This document shows positions 28,501-37,900 of a stretch of 64,000 nt of DNA, piece after piece; the stretch's first letter is position 1, and each line of letters opens with the position of its first letter. The position numbers were made by a program, and so were the translations under genes. Below the pieces are notes generated by a model, which was given only the letters and a program-made list of their open reading frames with translations, was not told the origin of the DNA and did not search any database. Source of the DNA: Flavobacteriaceae bacterium F08102 (GTDB taxonomy: Bacteria; Bacteroidota; Bacteroidia; Flavobacteriales; Flavobacteriaceae); contig JALKAY010000002.1 of the NCBI GenBank assembly GCA_023015935.1, forward strand, positions 310,001 through 374,000. Reading direction: 5' to 3'.

Positions 28501-29049
28501 TTCATCGCTGTTTCTTAAATTGAGTTGGTATTTACCATCAAAATCCGTTGAAGTACCTATTTTAGATCCTTTAACAATTACGTTTACTCCTGGAAGTGGC
28601 TCACCTCTCTCGTCAACCACGGTTCCTTTTATAGACTGTTGTAAGACTTCTATTACTTCGGGAATTTCAACCGGTACGGTTGGTTTCCCTTTAATCAGAA
28701 TGGTCTTATCCGCAGAAAAGTCACAAATAAAATTTCCTTGAGAAAGTGTTTTCTCTAGTAATTTATTTGCACGTATCGTACCTCTCTTTAAAGATACTTT
28801 TGGATAACCTTCAAACAAATTAGCCCTGTATATAAAGGTGTAATTGGTTTGTTCTTTGATCATTTTGAATACTTCATCGACAGAAGCGAATCGATCTGTT
28901 TCAATTTTTATTTTTGCATTTTGCGAGAAACCACTTTTAGGAGCAAAGCTCAAAAGGGTGGTGCAAAAAAGTAAAAAGAAAGTCTTCATGACGATAGTTA
29001 GAAACCTTTTCCGAAATAAGAAAAGTACGTTCGTAAAATTATTTTCCAT
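25570..29049 (-). CDS. SusC/RagA-like TonB-dependent outer-membrane transporter with STN domain (locus C)
   Basis: A 1159-residue protein with a signal peptide (Leu-Leu-Phe-Cys-Thr-Thr-Leu-Leu-Ser-Phe, ending near Gly-Phe-Ser-Gln), an STN domain (Ser-Val-Asp-Glu-Val-Phe-Lys-Met-Ile-Lys, about 55-118), a carboxypeptidase-regulatory-like domain (about 140-225), a plug starting Leu-Asp-Glu-Val-Val-Val-Ile-Gly-Tyr-Gly with Leu-Lys-Asp-Ala-Ser-Ala-Thr-Ala-Val-Tyr, and a 22-strand-type barrel. It is the first gene of the five-gene run susC, susD, DUF4465-like, TlpA, TlpA that ends at the terminator at 20177. It is probably activated by the sigma factor at 30402. Confidence 0.93.
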   Translation of the reverse strand: MENNFTNVLFLFRKRFLTIVMKTFFLLFCTTLLSFAPKSGFSQNAKIKIETDRFASVDEVFKMIKEQTNYTFIYRANLFEGYPKVSLKRGTIRANKLLEKTLSQGNFICDFSADKTILIKGKPTVPVEIPEVIEVLQQSIKGTVVDERGEPLPGVNVIVKGSKIGTSTDFDGKYQLNLRNSDENTILVFSYVGYENQEIKIGTKTTIDLKMVPNLAGLDEVVVIGYGTSKIKDATGVISRISAKEIENSPMGSSVESLLQGKSAGVNVQIQSASPTSPISVIIRGASSLSGDNQPLWVIDGVPQYSSTTSGNIANTLYNLNLNDVKSIDILKDASATAVYGSRAANGVVIVTTKKGVAGMKPIFEISSRVGVQVMDFNEYQYFEADEYIAFADAAARELVMARPGFDYFSRKYLDQQAFFDLNTSEYDKSDLQILPGAYFEGNTNWQDEMTQNPVVMQHDFSVRGGSEKTTYFVSFNYKDMEGIVKSGKSELYGGRVNLDTRISNDVKFGLNLSGSTRNSDDKDYMLTVLKKVRPDIPAFNDDGTIFTRDPYTENPYTTLKNTQAGKGITFNGTAFLEIGITDGLEFKTAFTNNYTDSQNLNYDRAGSTFNYNGSRSWSNSKASLNVWENTLTYAKMINDKHDVRALAGYSMENSIVRRYSMSATNFPDDDILNNFGSAASIGSINETQTENALISQFARLHYKFDDRYIISGTIRRDGSSRFGADKRWGIFPSGAAAWLVSSEKFMQNESITKYVNYLKLRASLGLSGSQNLGNFDWITQVGSTRYNENPAIQPSSIGNPNLQWEQTQMFDLGLDFGLLDDRIYGSVGIYQKKSDELIYSSPLAPSSSFSSITSNVASIKNDGFEFDIKYDILRTADQRLTFDFNFAKNVTKVTKINGQTKELLFPSSYTTYIKMEEGDETGQWYGFQTAGRFYVTAEDAIAMQGRTESGLTTSFNSAQETKGDLIYIDQDGDGKITNDDRVNLGTSVPKGFGGFGLTYRYKSFMINAAFTYAYGHTRLWQLPMSDVGYVGNYNQSNLIAGESTIVKSPYEASYPRMTQYGVGRNNKFSDFYLHSASYLRLNALNMTYKLPTKFFKNMLINGIDLTFQATNVFTFTKYPGFDPQGNWTSSSIGSGMAVDASTYPSAQIYNLGIKINLQ

Positions 29050-29134
29050 AAATTTGCATTTTGGTTAGTTAAACATTTAATTAATCACACTTGGGGGAAT
29101 AAGACAGGCTGTGAGAGGTGTGTATTTTATTCCC
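29050..29134 (-). promoter_or_regulatory. Conserved susC upstream element: inverted repeat plus leader (locus C copy)
   Basis: A perfect 8-bp stem GGGAATAA/TTATTCCC (29127-29134 and 29095-29102). The 5' arm overlaps the TAA stop of fecR. It is followed by ATTAATTAA and the leader TTTAACTAACCAAAA before AAATTTATG. The layout is the same as in loci A, B and D. Confidence 0.5.
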
Positions 29135-30284
29135 TTTTTTTTATTATTAGACTTTTATTGTTAAATTGATATTTCATATTATTTGTACTTTGGATTGCCT
29201 CTAAAATATTGACAATTGATTGTTTCTTATTTAAGACTCCGGTAAATCCGATATTTTCAATGTCGGGATCTGCAATAGCGATGTCTAAATCATACCAACG
29301 TGACAAAACCTTCATAATGTCTTTAAGCGGTTTGTTAATAAAACTAAACATTCCATCTCTCCAAGCAATTTCATCGTCTACTTGAACGGCATATACTTTA
29401 AAGGTGTTGTCTGATTGTGAAAGTTTGGATTGTTGACCCGGTTGAAGTAGTTCATTTTCAATACTATTTCCAACTTCAATAGAACCTTTTACTAAGGTAG
29501 TGAGAATTTCCGTTTCGTCACGATATGCTTTTACATTAAATTCTGTTCCCAAAACCGTAATGGTTTGTTCGTTGGTTTTTAAGGCAAAGGCATCTCCATT
29601 GTGTTTGGTACTTTCTGATACATCAAAATAAGCCTCACCGTAAATTAATTCAACCATACGTGTTTGTCCTGGGATAAAATTCACAGGATATTTTATTTTG
29701 GATTCTGAATTAAGCCACACTTTAGTACCGTCATCCATTTGCATGTAAAACTGACCTCCTCGTGGAATCGTTAAGTAATTATATTCAATTTCACCCGTTG
29801 TGGGTGTACTTTGTTTTTTATAGACAAGTTGTTCTCCGTTACTTTCAACAAACATATTCTTAAATGGCTTTCCTTTCTCTAAAGAGACTGAGGCTCCATT
29901 TGATAGGGTAAGGGTTGCTTTATCGGTACCAAAAGGAATATCAGTGTCCGAAATGACATCTTCTGCAGTAGGTTGTGAAAGAGATTCTGTATATACATAG
30001 GTTGCTGCAACAATCACGCAAGCAGCAGCTGCATATTTCACCCACATTGGAATGTATGTACGCGTTTTCTTTTTATGCATACTTGTGGGATTTATTTTAG
30101 CCATAAGCTCAGTGTAAATCTTATCAAGATTATGCGATGTAGGTCGGTCATTAACTAAATAGAATAAACGGACTTGTTTTTTGAATTTCTTATGGTTTTT
30201 TGGGTTTTCAAGCCATACCTTTAAAACCTTTAATTCATGATCCGTAATATCACCATATAGATATTTAATTATTATATTTTTCAA
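29127..30284 (-). CDS. FecR-type anti-sigma factor (locus C)
   Basis: A 385-residue protein with a short cytoplasmic region, a transmembrane helix at about 82-98, the FecR core (Tyr-Leu-Thr-Ile-Pro-Arg-Gly-Gly-Gln-Phe; Gly-Thr-Lys-Val-Trp-Leu-Asn-Ser-Glu; Gly-Glu-Ala-Tyr-Phe-Asp-Val) and a C-terminal DUF4974-like part (Leu-Ser-Arg-Trp-Tyr-Asp-Leu). It is divergent from the sigma gene at 30402 with 117 bp between starts, as in locus A. Its stop codon lies inside the hairpin that precedes susC. Confidence 0.92.
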   Translation of the reverse strand: MKNIIIKYLYGDITDHELKVLKVWLENPKNHKKFKKQVRLFYLVNDRPTSHNLDKIYTELMAKINPTSMHKKKTRTYIPMWVKYAAAACVIVAATYVYTESLSQPTAEDVISDTDIPFGTDKATLTLSNGASVSLEKGKPFKNMFVESNGEQLVYKKQSTPTTGEIEYNYLTIPRGGQFYMQMDDGTKVWLNSESKIKYPVNFIPGQTRMVELIYGEAYFDVSESTKHNGDAFALKTNEQTITVLGTEFNVKAYRDETEILTTLVKGSIEVGNSIENELLQPGQQSKLSQSDNTFKVYAVQVDDEIAWRDGMFSFINKPLKDIMKVLSRWYDLDIAIADPDIENIGFTGVLNKKQSIVNILEAIQSTNNMKYQFNNKSLIIKKRE

Positions 30285-30401
30285 TGTAAAATTTAATTAT
30301 TCACTATTATGATGCAAAAAAAATCATTTACCCTTAAACATTTTTTAATTAAAAAATAATTTGTTTATCTTCACCCGCTGGTTATTATCATTAGAAGCAT
30401 T

Positions 30402-30965
30402 GTGACTGATTATTTGGCTAAAATAAAAGAAGGAGATGAAAAAGCATTTAAAGCCATATTTGAGCTCTATTATGAGCCTCTTTGTAGTTATTTGAGAAGT
30501 TTTACAAGAGATTTATCCACGGCTGAAGACTTAGCACAAATGACGTTTGTTACTTTATGGCGAAAAAGAGCACAGATTGAGATCAAATCTTCTTTAAAAA
30601 GTTATCTCTTTAAAATGGGGTACAATAATTTCTTGCAAATGCACCGAAATTTAGTGCGTGAAAACAAATTAATTTTAAGCTTAACATCCGAAGCGCTTGA
30701 AATGACATTTATAGAAGATGATTCTATACAAGATTTGAAAATAGAACAGCTAAATAAGATAATTCAAAAGTTACCGCCAGCGAGTAGACGAGTTCTTGAA
30801 TTAAAACAAAAAGGGATTAAGAATACTGAAATTTCATCACAATTGGATCTATCCATTAAAACGGTAGAATCACATGTGCGAAATGCGTTTAAAATTATTC
30901 GAAAGGGTTTTAAGAATAATCCGCTGTTTATGATGCTCCTATATTGTACACATAAACGAAAATAG
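30402..30965 (+). CDS. ECF sigma-70 factor, FecI-like (locus C)
   Basis: A 187-residue sigma factor with region 2 (Leu-Ser-Thr-Ala-Glu-Asp-Leu-Ala-Gln-Met-Thr-Phe) and region 4 (Leu-Pro-Pro-Ala-Ser-Arg-Arg-Val-Leu; Leu-Asp-Leu-Ser-Ile-Lys-Thr-Val-Glu-Ser-His). The start is GTG at 30402, chosen because it gives the full conserved N-terminus and no in-frame ATG comes before region 2. The gene ends only 14 bp before the first CRISPR repeat and I see no terminator between, so its transcript may run into the array in the same direction as predicted crRNA transcription. Confidence 0.9.
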   Translation: MTDYLAKIKEGDEKAFKAIFELYYEPLCSYLRSFTRDLSTAEDLAQMTFVTLWRKRAQIEIKSSLKSYLFKMGYNNFLQMHRNLVRENKLILSLTSEALEMTFIEDDSIQDLKIEQLNKIIQKLPPASRRVLELKQKGIKNTEISSQLDLSIKTVESHVRNAFKIIRKGFKNNPLFMMLLYCTHKRK

Positions 30966-30979
30966 AAAGCGTATATGGC

Positions 30980-33525
30980 GTTGTGAATTGCTTTCAGAAT
31001 TACTATTTTAGTGATGATTCACAGGGGAGGACATTGTTAAGCAAATTCTTTTTCAGTTGTGAATTGCTTTCAGAATTACTATTTTAGTGATGATTCACAG
31101 GGCTTTTTTAAAAAAGCGGTAGCATTTGCCTGTTGTGAATTGCTTTCAGAATTACTATTTTAGTGATGATTCACAGGTAACGGAGATGGTTTTACAATAG
31201 ATGCCTTGTTGTGAATTGCTTTCAGAATTACTATTTTAGTGATGATTCACAGGCCGTTTGTGGACTATGAAAACAAAAGAGAGTTGTGAATTGCTTTCAG
31301 AATTACTATTTTAGTGATGATTCACAGGTTTACGAGATTCATTCTGATGCAATTATAGTTGTGAATTGCTTTCAGAATTACTATTTTAGTGATGATTCAC
31401 AGGGGCGGGAATGAATTTAAGCGATAGAGTTTGGTTGTGAATTGCTTTCAGAATTACTATTTTAGTGATGATTCACAGGACTTGACTCAATTATTAAAGG
31501 AAGATTGGGGTTGTGAATTGCTTTCAGAATTACTATTTTAGTGATGATTCACAGGTAGGAAAAGGAGAACACGAAACTTTGCATGTTGTGAATTGCTTTC
31601 AGAATTACTATTTTAGTGATGATTCACAGGCGACAAAAATGGAGTAGATATTTATGAGGGGTTGTGAATTGCTTTCAGAATTACTATTTTAGTGATGATT
31701 CACAGGAAGGAACATTTAAAAAGTAAAATTAAAGATGTTGTGAATTGCTTTCAGAATTACTATTTTAGTGATGATTCACAGGAAATAGCGAAAAGCAATC
31801 AAAATGGAGTTGGTTGTGAATTGCTTTCAGAATTACTATTTTAGTGATGATTCACAGGAAGCAGGATAAAAATGAACAACTGTTCATGGTTGTGAATTGC
31901 TTTCAGAATTACTATTTTAGTGATGATTCACAGGGGTGATGAAACAACCGCACACGCTGACTTAGTTGTGAATTGCTTTCAGAATTACTATTTTAGTGAT
32001 GATTCACAGGCTTTAATTAATAAATAGTAAAATACTTTTTGTTGTGAATTGCTTTCAGAATTACTATTTTAGTGATGATTCACAGGCATCTTTATTAGTG
32101 TCTACTTGACCGTCTGTTGTGAATTGCTTTCAGAATTACTATTTTAGTGATGATTCACAGGACTTAATGCAATTAAGTCTAATATCTCAACGTTGTGAAT
32201 TGCTTTCAGAATTACTATTTTAGTGATGATTCACAGGATCGAATCCCTGCTTTTCAATGGCAATTCTGTTGTGAATTGCTTTCAGAATTACTATTTTAGT
32301 GATGATTCACAGGACGGACTAATTTTTATTGTATACAGTATGGGTTGTGAATTGCTTTCAGAATTACTATTTTAGTGATGATTCACAGGACACCTTGGAG
32401 GAGTGGAAAATGATATGTGTTGTGAATTGCTTTCAGAATTACTATTTTAGTGATGATTCACAGGGTTAATAACTTTATACTCAACATACGTATAGTTGTG
32501 AATTGCTTTCAGAATTACTATTTTAGTGATGATTCACAGGATAAAGGTATTTTATTAGAAACTATATTAGTTGTGAATTGCTTTCAGAATTACTATTTTA
32601 GTGATGATTCACAGGTTAAGGGGCCGAATTAACGAGATCCGGCCCGTTGTGAATTGCTTTCAGAATTACTATTTTAGTGATGATTCACAGGTAATGTTGT
32701 ACGATTAACGTTGGCAGTAATGTTGTGAATTGCTTTCAGAATTACTATTTTAGTGATGATTCACAGGGAATCAACGGCGTTTATGTATTTAATTTTTGTT
32801 GTGAATTGCTTTCAGAATTACTATTTTAGTGATGATTCACAGGAGCGGTGGCTCTACGGTGTCGACTTCAAATGTTGTGAATTGCTTTCAGAATTACTAT
32901 TTTAGTGATGATTCACAGGAATTGCGCCAATTTCTTTTTTGGCTGCTGCGTTGTGAATTGCTTTCAGAATTACTATTTTAGTGATGATTCACAGGGTGAA
33001 GATTAAATTATGACCCTAACTATACGTTGTGAATTGCTTTCAGAATTACTATTTTAGTGATGATTCACAGGTGACTATCCAACTTTCTAATAGTCCGTGT
33101 GTTGTGAATTGCTTTCAGAATTACTATTTTAGTGATGATTCACAGGCCTGACTTTGCAGATATGCTTATGATGCGCGTTGTGAATTGCTTTCAGAATTAC
33201 TATTTTAGTGATGATTCACAGGCGGAGTCTCCTTTCCCTGTACTATCAATCTGTTGTGAATTGCTTTCAGAATTACTATTTTAGTGATGATTCACAGGAA
33301 CGTCCCCTTCTTGATCGTCAGCAATTGTGTTGTGAATTGCTTTCAGAATTACTATTTTAGTGATGATTCACAGGTGTGTTGCTTTGATGAGGATGAGAGC
33401 CTAGTTGTGAATTGCTTTCAGAATTACTATTTTAGTGATGATTCACAGGCGCGCTTATAAAATACACCGAGGACGCTAAGTTGTGAATTGCTTTCAGAAT
33501 TACTATTTTAGTGATGATTCACAGG
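30980..33525 (+). CRISPR. Type II-C CRISPR array, 34 repeats and 33 spacers
   Basis: There are 34 repeats of 46 bp, starting GTTGTGAATTGCTTTC and ending GATGATTCACAGG, and 33 spacers of 29 bp (eight) or 30 bp (twenty-five). All repeats appear identical by eye, including both terminal ones. Strand is set to plus because the first 17 nt after the initial G pair with the anti-repeat of the tracrRNA at 39198, as expected for the 5' end of a type II repeat in the crRNA. The array would therefore be transcribed towards cas2, against the cas operon. I could not match spacers to targets. I saw no obvious repeated spacer. Confidence 0.99.
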
Positions 33526-33633
33526 ATGCTTTCTGTAAAAGGTTGGCATCCTGTTTTTTAGGTGGGGAGCTAGGATGTACGATTTTCACAAAATTAGGCA
33601 GGCAAGGTTTTTGTTTAGGTAACATTATGAATC
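33526..33633. other. Short region between the array and cas2, possible leader
   Basis: This 108-bp stretch separates the last repeat from the cas2 stop. It is the only non-coding flank of the array longer than 14 bp, so it is the better candidate for the adaptation leader. No repeat remnant is visible. The choice is inference. Confidence 0.35.
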
Positions 33634-34014
<381 letters not shown>

Positions 34015-34914
34015 TTAGAATGTAAATTCTGGATATAGAATTTTTCGACGCGTCCCTTCAAAACATTCATACAAACTTGCTGTGGTGCGACTCATGGCAT
34101 TCATTAGTGGACTTCGTTTTCCGTCAATGACCACGTCCATTGCAGGAATCATCAATAACTCAGATTTAATGTTTGTATTCAGTTCTTCGAAATTGCAACC
34201 ACTTGCAACAATATCGTAAACCACCAGGTCCACAAACGGCCTGTATGGTTCCATTACATCGTCTGCCAAGCAAAAGGCATTGTATTTATTGTGATGAAAA
34301 ATTCCCAATGAAGGTATTAAGCCACTACTTACAAGGGCTCTTGCCGCTACCGCTCGTAAAATGGCATATCCATAATTCAATAAGTTGTTGGGAGGGATTC
34401 CTTTTTGATTTCGGCTAAAATCATCAAGGTCAAACAAATTTTGAAAATAAAAAGCGGCGGCCAATGCTTCCTGATTTCCCATAGCTCCACACTTGATTTC
34501 CTTGGCATATCTTTTCAGTCGGAGTGCATTTTTTTTGTGTAGTAAAAAGTGTGCCGCTTGATTCTCTATCTTTTGAATAACGGTTTGCTTCCATAAGTTT
34601 TTTTTAAGCGGGACACTTGCATCGAGCTGATATCGAAAACGCTCGGTCTGTTCGCTATGGCCTACCAACGGCTGTAAAAATCCAGAGGGTAAATGCTGCT
34701 TGTCACAGGTGATTACTGCAGTTTTATTTTGTACTAATTTCATTAACAGTCCTGTGGTTAGGGTAATTTGCGGATGTTCAAGCACTATATAGCCCACATC
34801 TTCTATGGGAATGGTTTTTTCTGCTTTATCGTCATCCGGATAGGTAACCGCTAACTGTTCATTTTGGGTACTTAAATAAGCTGGATTACCAAAAAATAAA
34901 GTACGCTTTATCAT
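34015..34914 (-). CDS. cas1: CRISPR integrase Cas1 (type II-C)
   Basis: A 299-residue Cas1 with the expected catalytic set: Glu149 (Gly-Asn-Gln-Glu-Ala), His207 or His208 (Gly-Ile-Phe-His-His-Asn) and Glu222 (Val-Met-Glu-Pro-Tyr-Arg-Pro). It starts with Lys-Arg-Thr-Leu-Phe-Phe-Gly-Asn-Pro, typical of type II Cas1. It catalyses insertion of new spacers together with Cas2. The start is 2 bp after the cas9 stop, so cas9, cas1 and cas2 form one operon. No cas4 or csn2 gene is present, which fits subtype II-C. Confidence 0.96.
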   Translation of the reverse strand: MIKRTLFFGNPAYLSTQNEQLAVTYPDDDKAEKTIPIEDVGYIVLEHPQITLTTGLLMKLVQNKTAVITCDKQHLPSGFLQPLVGHSEQTERFRYQLDASVPLKKNLWKQTVIQKIENQAAHFLLHKKNALRLKRYAKEIKCGAMGNQEALAAAFYFQNLFDLDDFSRNQKGIPPNNLLNYGYAILRAVAARALVSSGLIPSLGIFHHNKYNAFCLADDVMEPYRPFVDLVVYDIVASGCNFEELNTNIKSELLMIPAMDVVIDGKRSPLMNAMSRTTASLYECFEGTRRKILYPEFTF

Positions 34915-34916
34915 AA

Positions 34917-37900
34917 TTAATATTCTCCAACTTGAACTATTTTACCTATATGATTGATTCTAACTTTAATTATTCCTTGTAAAACTCTTGTAGATTGAAA
35001 ATGTTTATAGGTAAAATCAAGATTATTATTAATTGTAGTTTCTAGATGGTGTCTAAACATATAATTTTTTGTGGCTATTTTTTGTACCCTATATAAATAT
35101 GGGCTAATTTGATTATAATTCTTTTCATCTAACAAATCAATTCCTTTTGGGTCAAAACCTTGAGCGGGAATCACAAACATCTCATTTTGTTTCATTGTAA
35201 ATAAAAACCGCCAACCCAGTTCTTTGTTGTAGGTTTTATCTATTATAGGAATTCCTTGATTTACTCTGGTAACTGCTTCAAAAAAGGAAACTATTTGTTC
35301 CTGCCAATTCCCATTGGCATCCTCATAGATGGCAACGTGATGGTTGTTACCAGTACTCACAAAATCAACAGCTTCTTTAAGGTTGTCGTCATTTAAAATA
35401 ACCTTACCTAAATGATCTTTTTTATAGTGCAATGGTTCAGCATTGGTTACGCCCGTTATCGTTGCTCTTTTTATTGTAATTCCTTTGGCCTTATTTAAAT
35501 AGATCGGATTTTTTTCTAAATCTGAAAAAGCTTCTTTTGGGTTGCCTTTGAATTCTGTTAATCTATCTAATAAAATTTGGCGTACTTTTAAATCGACAAC
35601 CTTATGAATTGTTTTAACGTCCTTAAAGTTTTCTGGGGTTATATCTTTTCTAATTGTGAAAATTTCTTCAAAGCATAAAACCTCCTTTAAAGGCTCGTTT
35701 TTGAATAATATAGGTTCTTTTTTGAGTGTTTTTGTATCAAAAGCGAGTTCAGGTTTGTTGTCAAATTTTACTAAGTGTTCAATGACTAAATCTCGTTGTG
35801 TTGTATCGATGACTAGATGAGCCTGCTCAAGATTAAATTTCTTATTTAGTTTTGTAGGCTTTTCTAATGCTTTTTTACGTTTTCCATAAACCGTTTCTTT
35901 ATGTAATTGACCTCTTGGTGTAAGTTCTAATTTTTTGTAAACCTCATTTTTCTTTTTAGTCTTGTTAATATTCCGTGTGACTACCTTGTTCTTCGTTTTA
36001 AAACTTATTAATACAGATTCAATATGCTTTTTAGCTTCTGTTCTAAAGTTGGGCATTGGTTTTTTAAACTTTCGTTTTCCCTCTTCATTTTTATAAGTAA
36101 TTTTATTTTTTATACCATATAGCGCACTTTTTTTGTCTACTGATGCATTCAAATTGTTTAAATATTGAATATGGTTATGGGTAGTAAAGGCTACTGTTAA
36201 AGCATCTATGGCGTGATGACGATGGTCGTTACGTTTTGTCCAATCTTTAATAACTTCAACTTTTTTTAGTTTTTGGCTTCCTTTGTCTAGCCGTTCTTCA
36301 AATTCGGTTAAGCCCAAAGTTTTGTATTTTGGCATATTCAGTTCTTTCATCACATTGATTAAATCCCAATCTTCTCTGAGTTTATCCGTGATACGGCCAG
36401 ATGTTGAAACTATAGGGGTTCTAACCAAATCTTGTAAAATCTCTTTTGCTTTTTTTGCAATGTATTGGCTGTTGCGTAAATCGCGTTCTATAAATCCTTC
36501 GGGTAATTTGGCTTGGGTTAATAATAACTTATTTCTTTTAGCTTTTGAAATAGTACCTTTGCCATCATTGTATAAACTGGAGACACGTTCTACATAATTT
36601 TCTAGTTCAGAGTGATAGTCACTTGATATAAAATCGTACGCTGTACGATTAGCTTTTTTTAAATTGGTGTTTCGGTAAGCTAATGTTTTGTTAGAAAATG
36701 AATCGTCAAATAAGAGGGCTTTAGGAATGATATGTTCGATGTCGATTTCCTTTGAAAATAGTTTGTTTTTAGGAATGTATTTATTGGTAAATAATGTTTT
36801 GAATCCTCTTGGCTCTAATTCTAACCATAATTTATAGCGTACAACATCACTTTTCGTTGGATTGGGGATCCCAAATTCCTTCGTGATTGTTTTTCTAATA
36901 TCATCATTTATACGCGTAGCTGCTGCAATACCTTTTGTCATTTCAGCACGTTCTTTCGCGTTTTTTTTAAGTTCGCGTGCAAGTTCTATACGTATTTCAT
37001 CTGGTTTGCCATACGTATCAATAAGTTGGTTGATGACGTTAACCATTTGATTTAATATTTTTTCAACCACTGGATTACGCAAGCTATTTTTCTTAAGGAG
37101 CGCTAATTTGGGCTTTAACTCACGGTTTTCAAATTCTCTTTTTGTGAAACTGTTTGAATGGTTATAACCTGCTAAATCACAAGCTTTAGAATAGATGTTC
37201 CCCGCTTTTAAATAGGGGATTATTTTTTTGATAGCTTTCGTTGATAGATTGCCATAATCTTGTTGTAATGATATATTTGCGAGTAATGCGGCATAATTAG
37301 GCTTAAAACCGTACTTACTATGTAGTTTCTTTTTTAACGCTACATTTGTGTTGCCATACACTAATTTGTCTTCCTCAGAAATTTTAACGTCATCTTCTGC
37401 TGAATAAAGCAAATGCCATAGTTGATAACTGGTTTGATTGTTAAAGTCAGCTCCTTCTAATTCAGCATTGAAATCTAAAATTGAAGGGTCTATACCTATT
37501 TCTGGAAATATCGTTTTTAATTCCTCATTTATTTGTCTTGCGTTTTTTTTGTTCCAATCAAAACCATAGCCTTCGTATTCTGCAATTTTCTGATATACAT
37601 CGTATAGTGAAGCGTTGGTACGATTGCCTTCAATTTGCTCAAAATTACATTTCCACGCTGAAGTTTTGCCAATAGGGATAAAGTTAGACAGAATTTTTAA
37701 TATTTGTGTAGGTTTTAAATCCCCTCTTACATTAAGTTCACTAAAAATAGTTTCACGTATATCATCATCTATTTCTGCAATTTTAATGATCTCTCCTTTT
37801 GAAGTATTTATGAATTCTAAATTATTTAAGTTCTGCCAAATTTTAAATTCTTGAAATAAGGGAGATGATTTAGAAATAACACGATTACCTACAGTTCGTG

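Noticed and set aside
30980-33525. Self-targeting spacers or phage matches
   Set aside because: I could not find a spacer matching elsewhere in the window by eye and cannot search databases, so no claim is made. A BLAST of the 33 spacers would decide.
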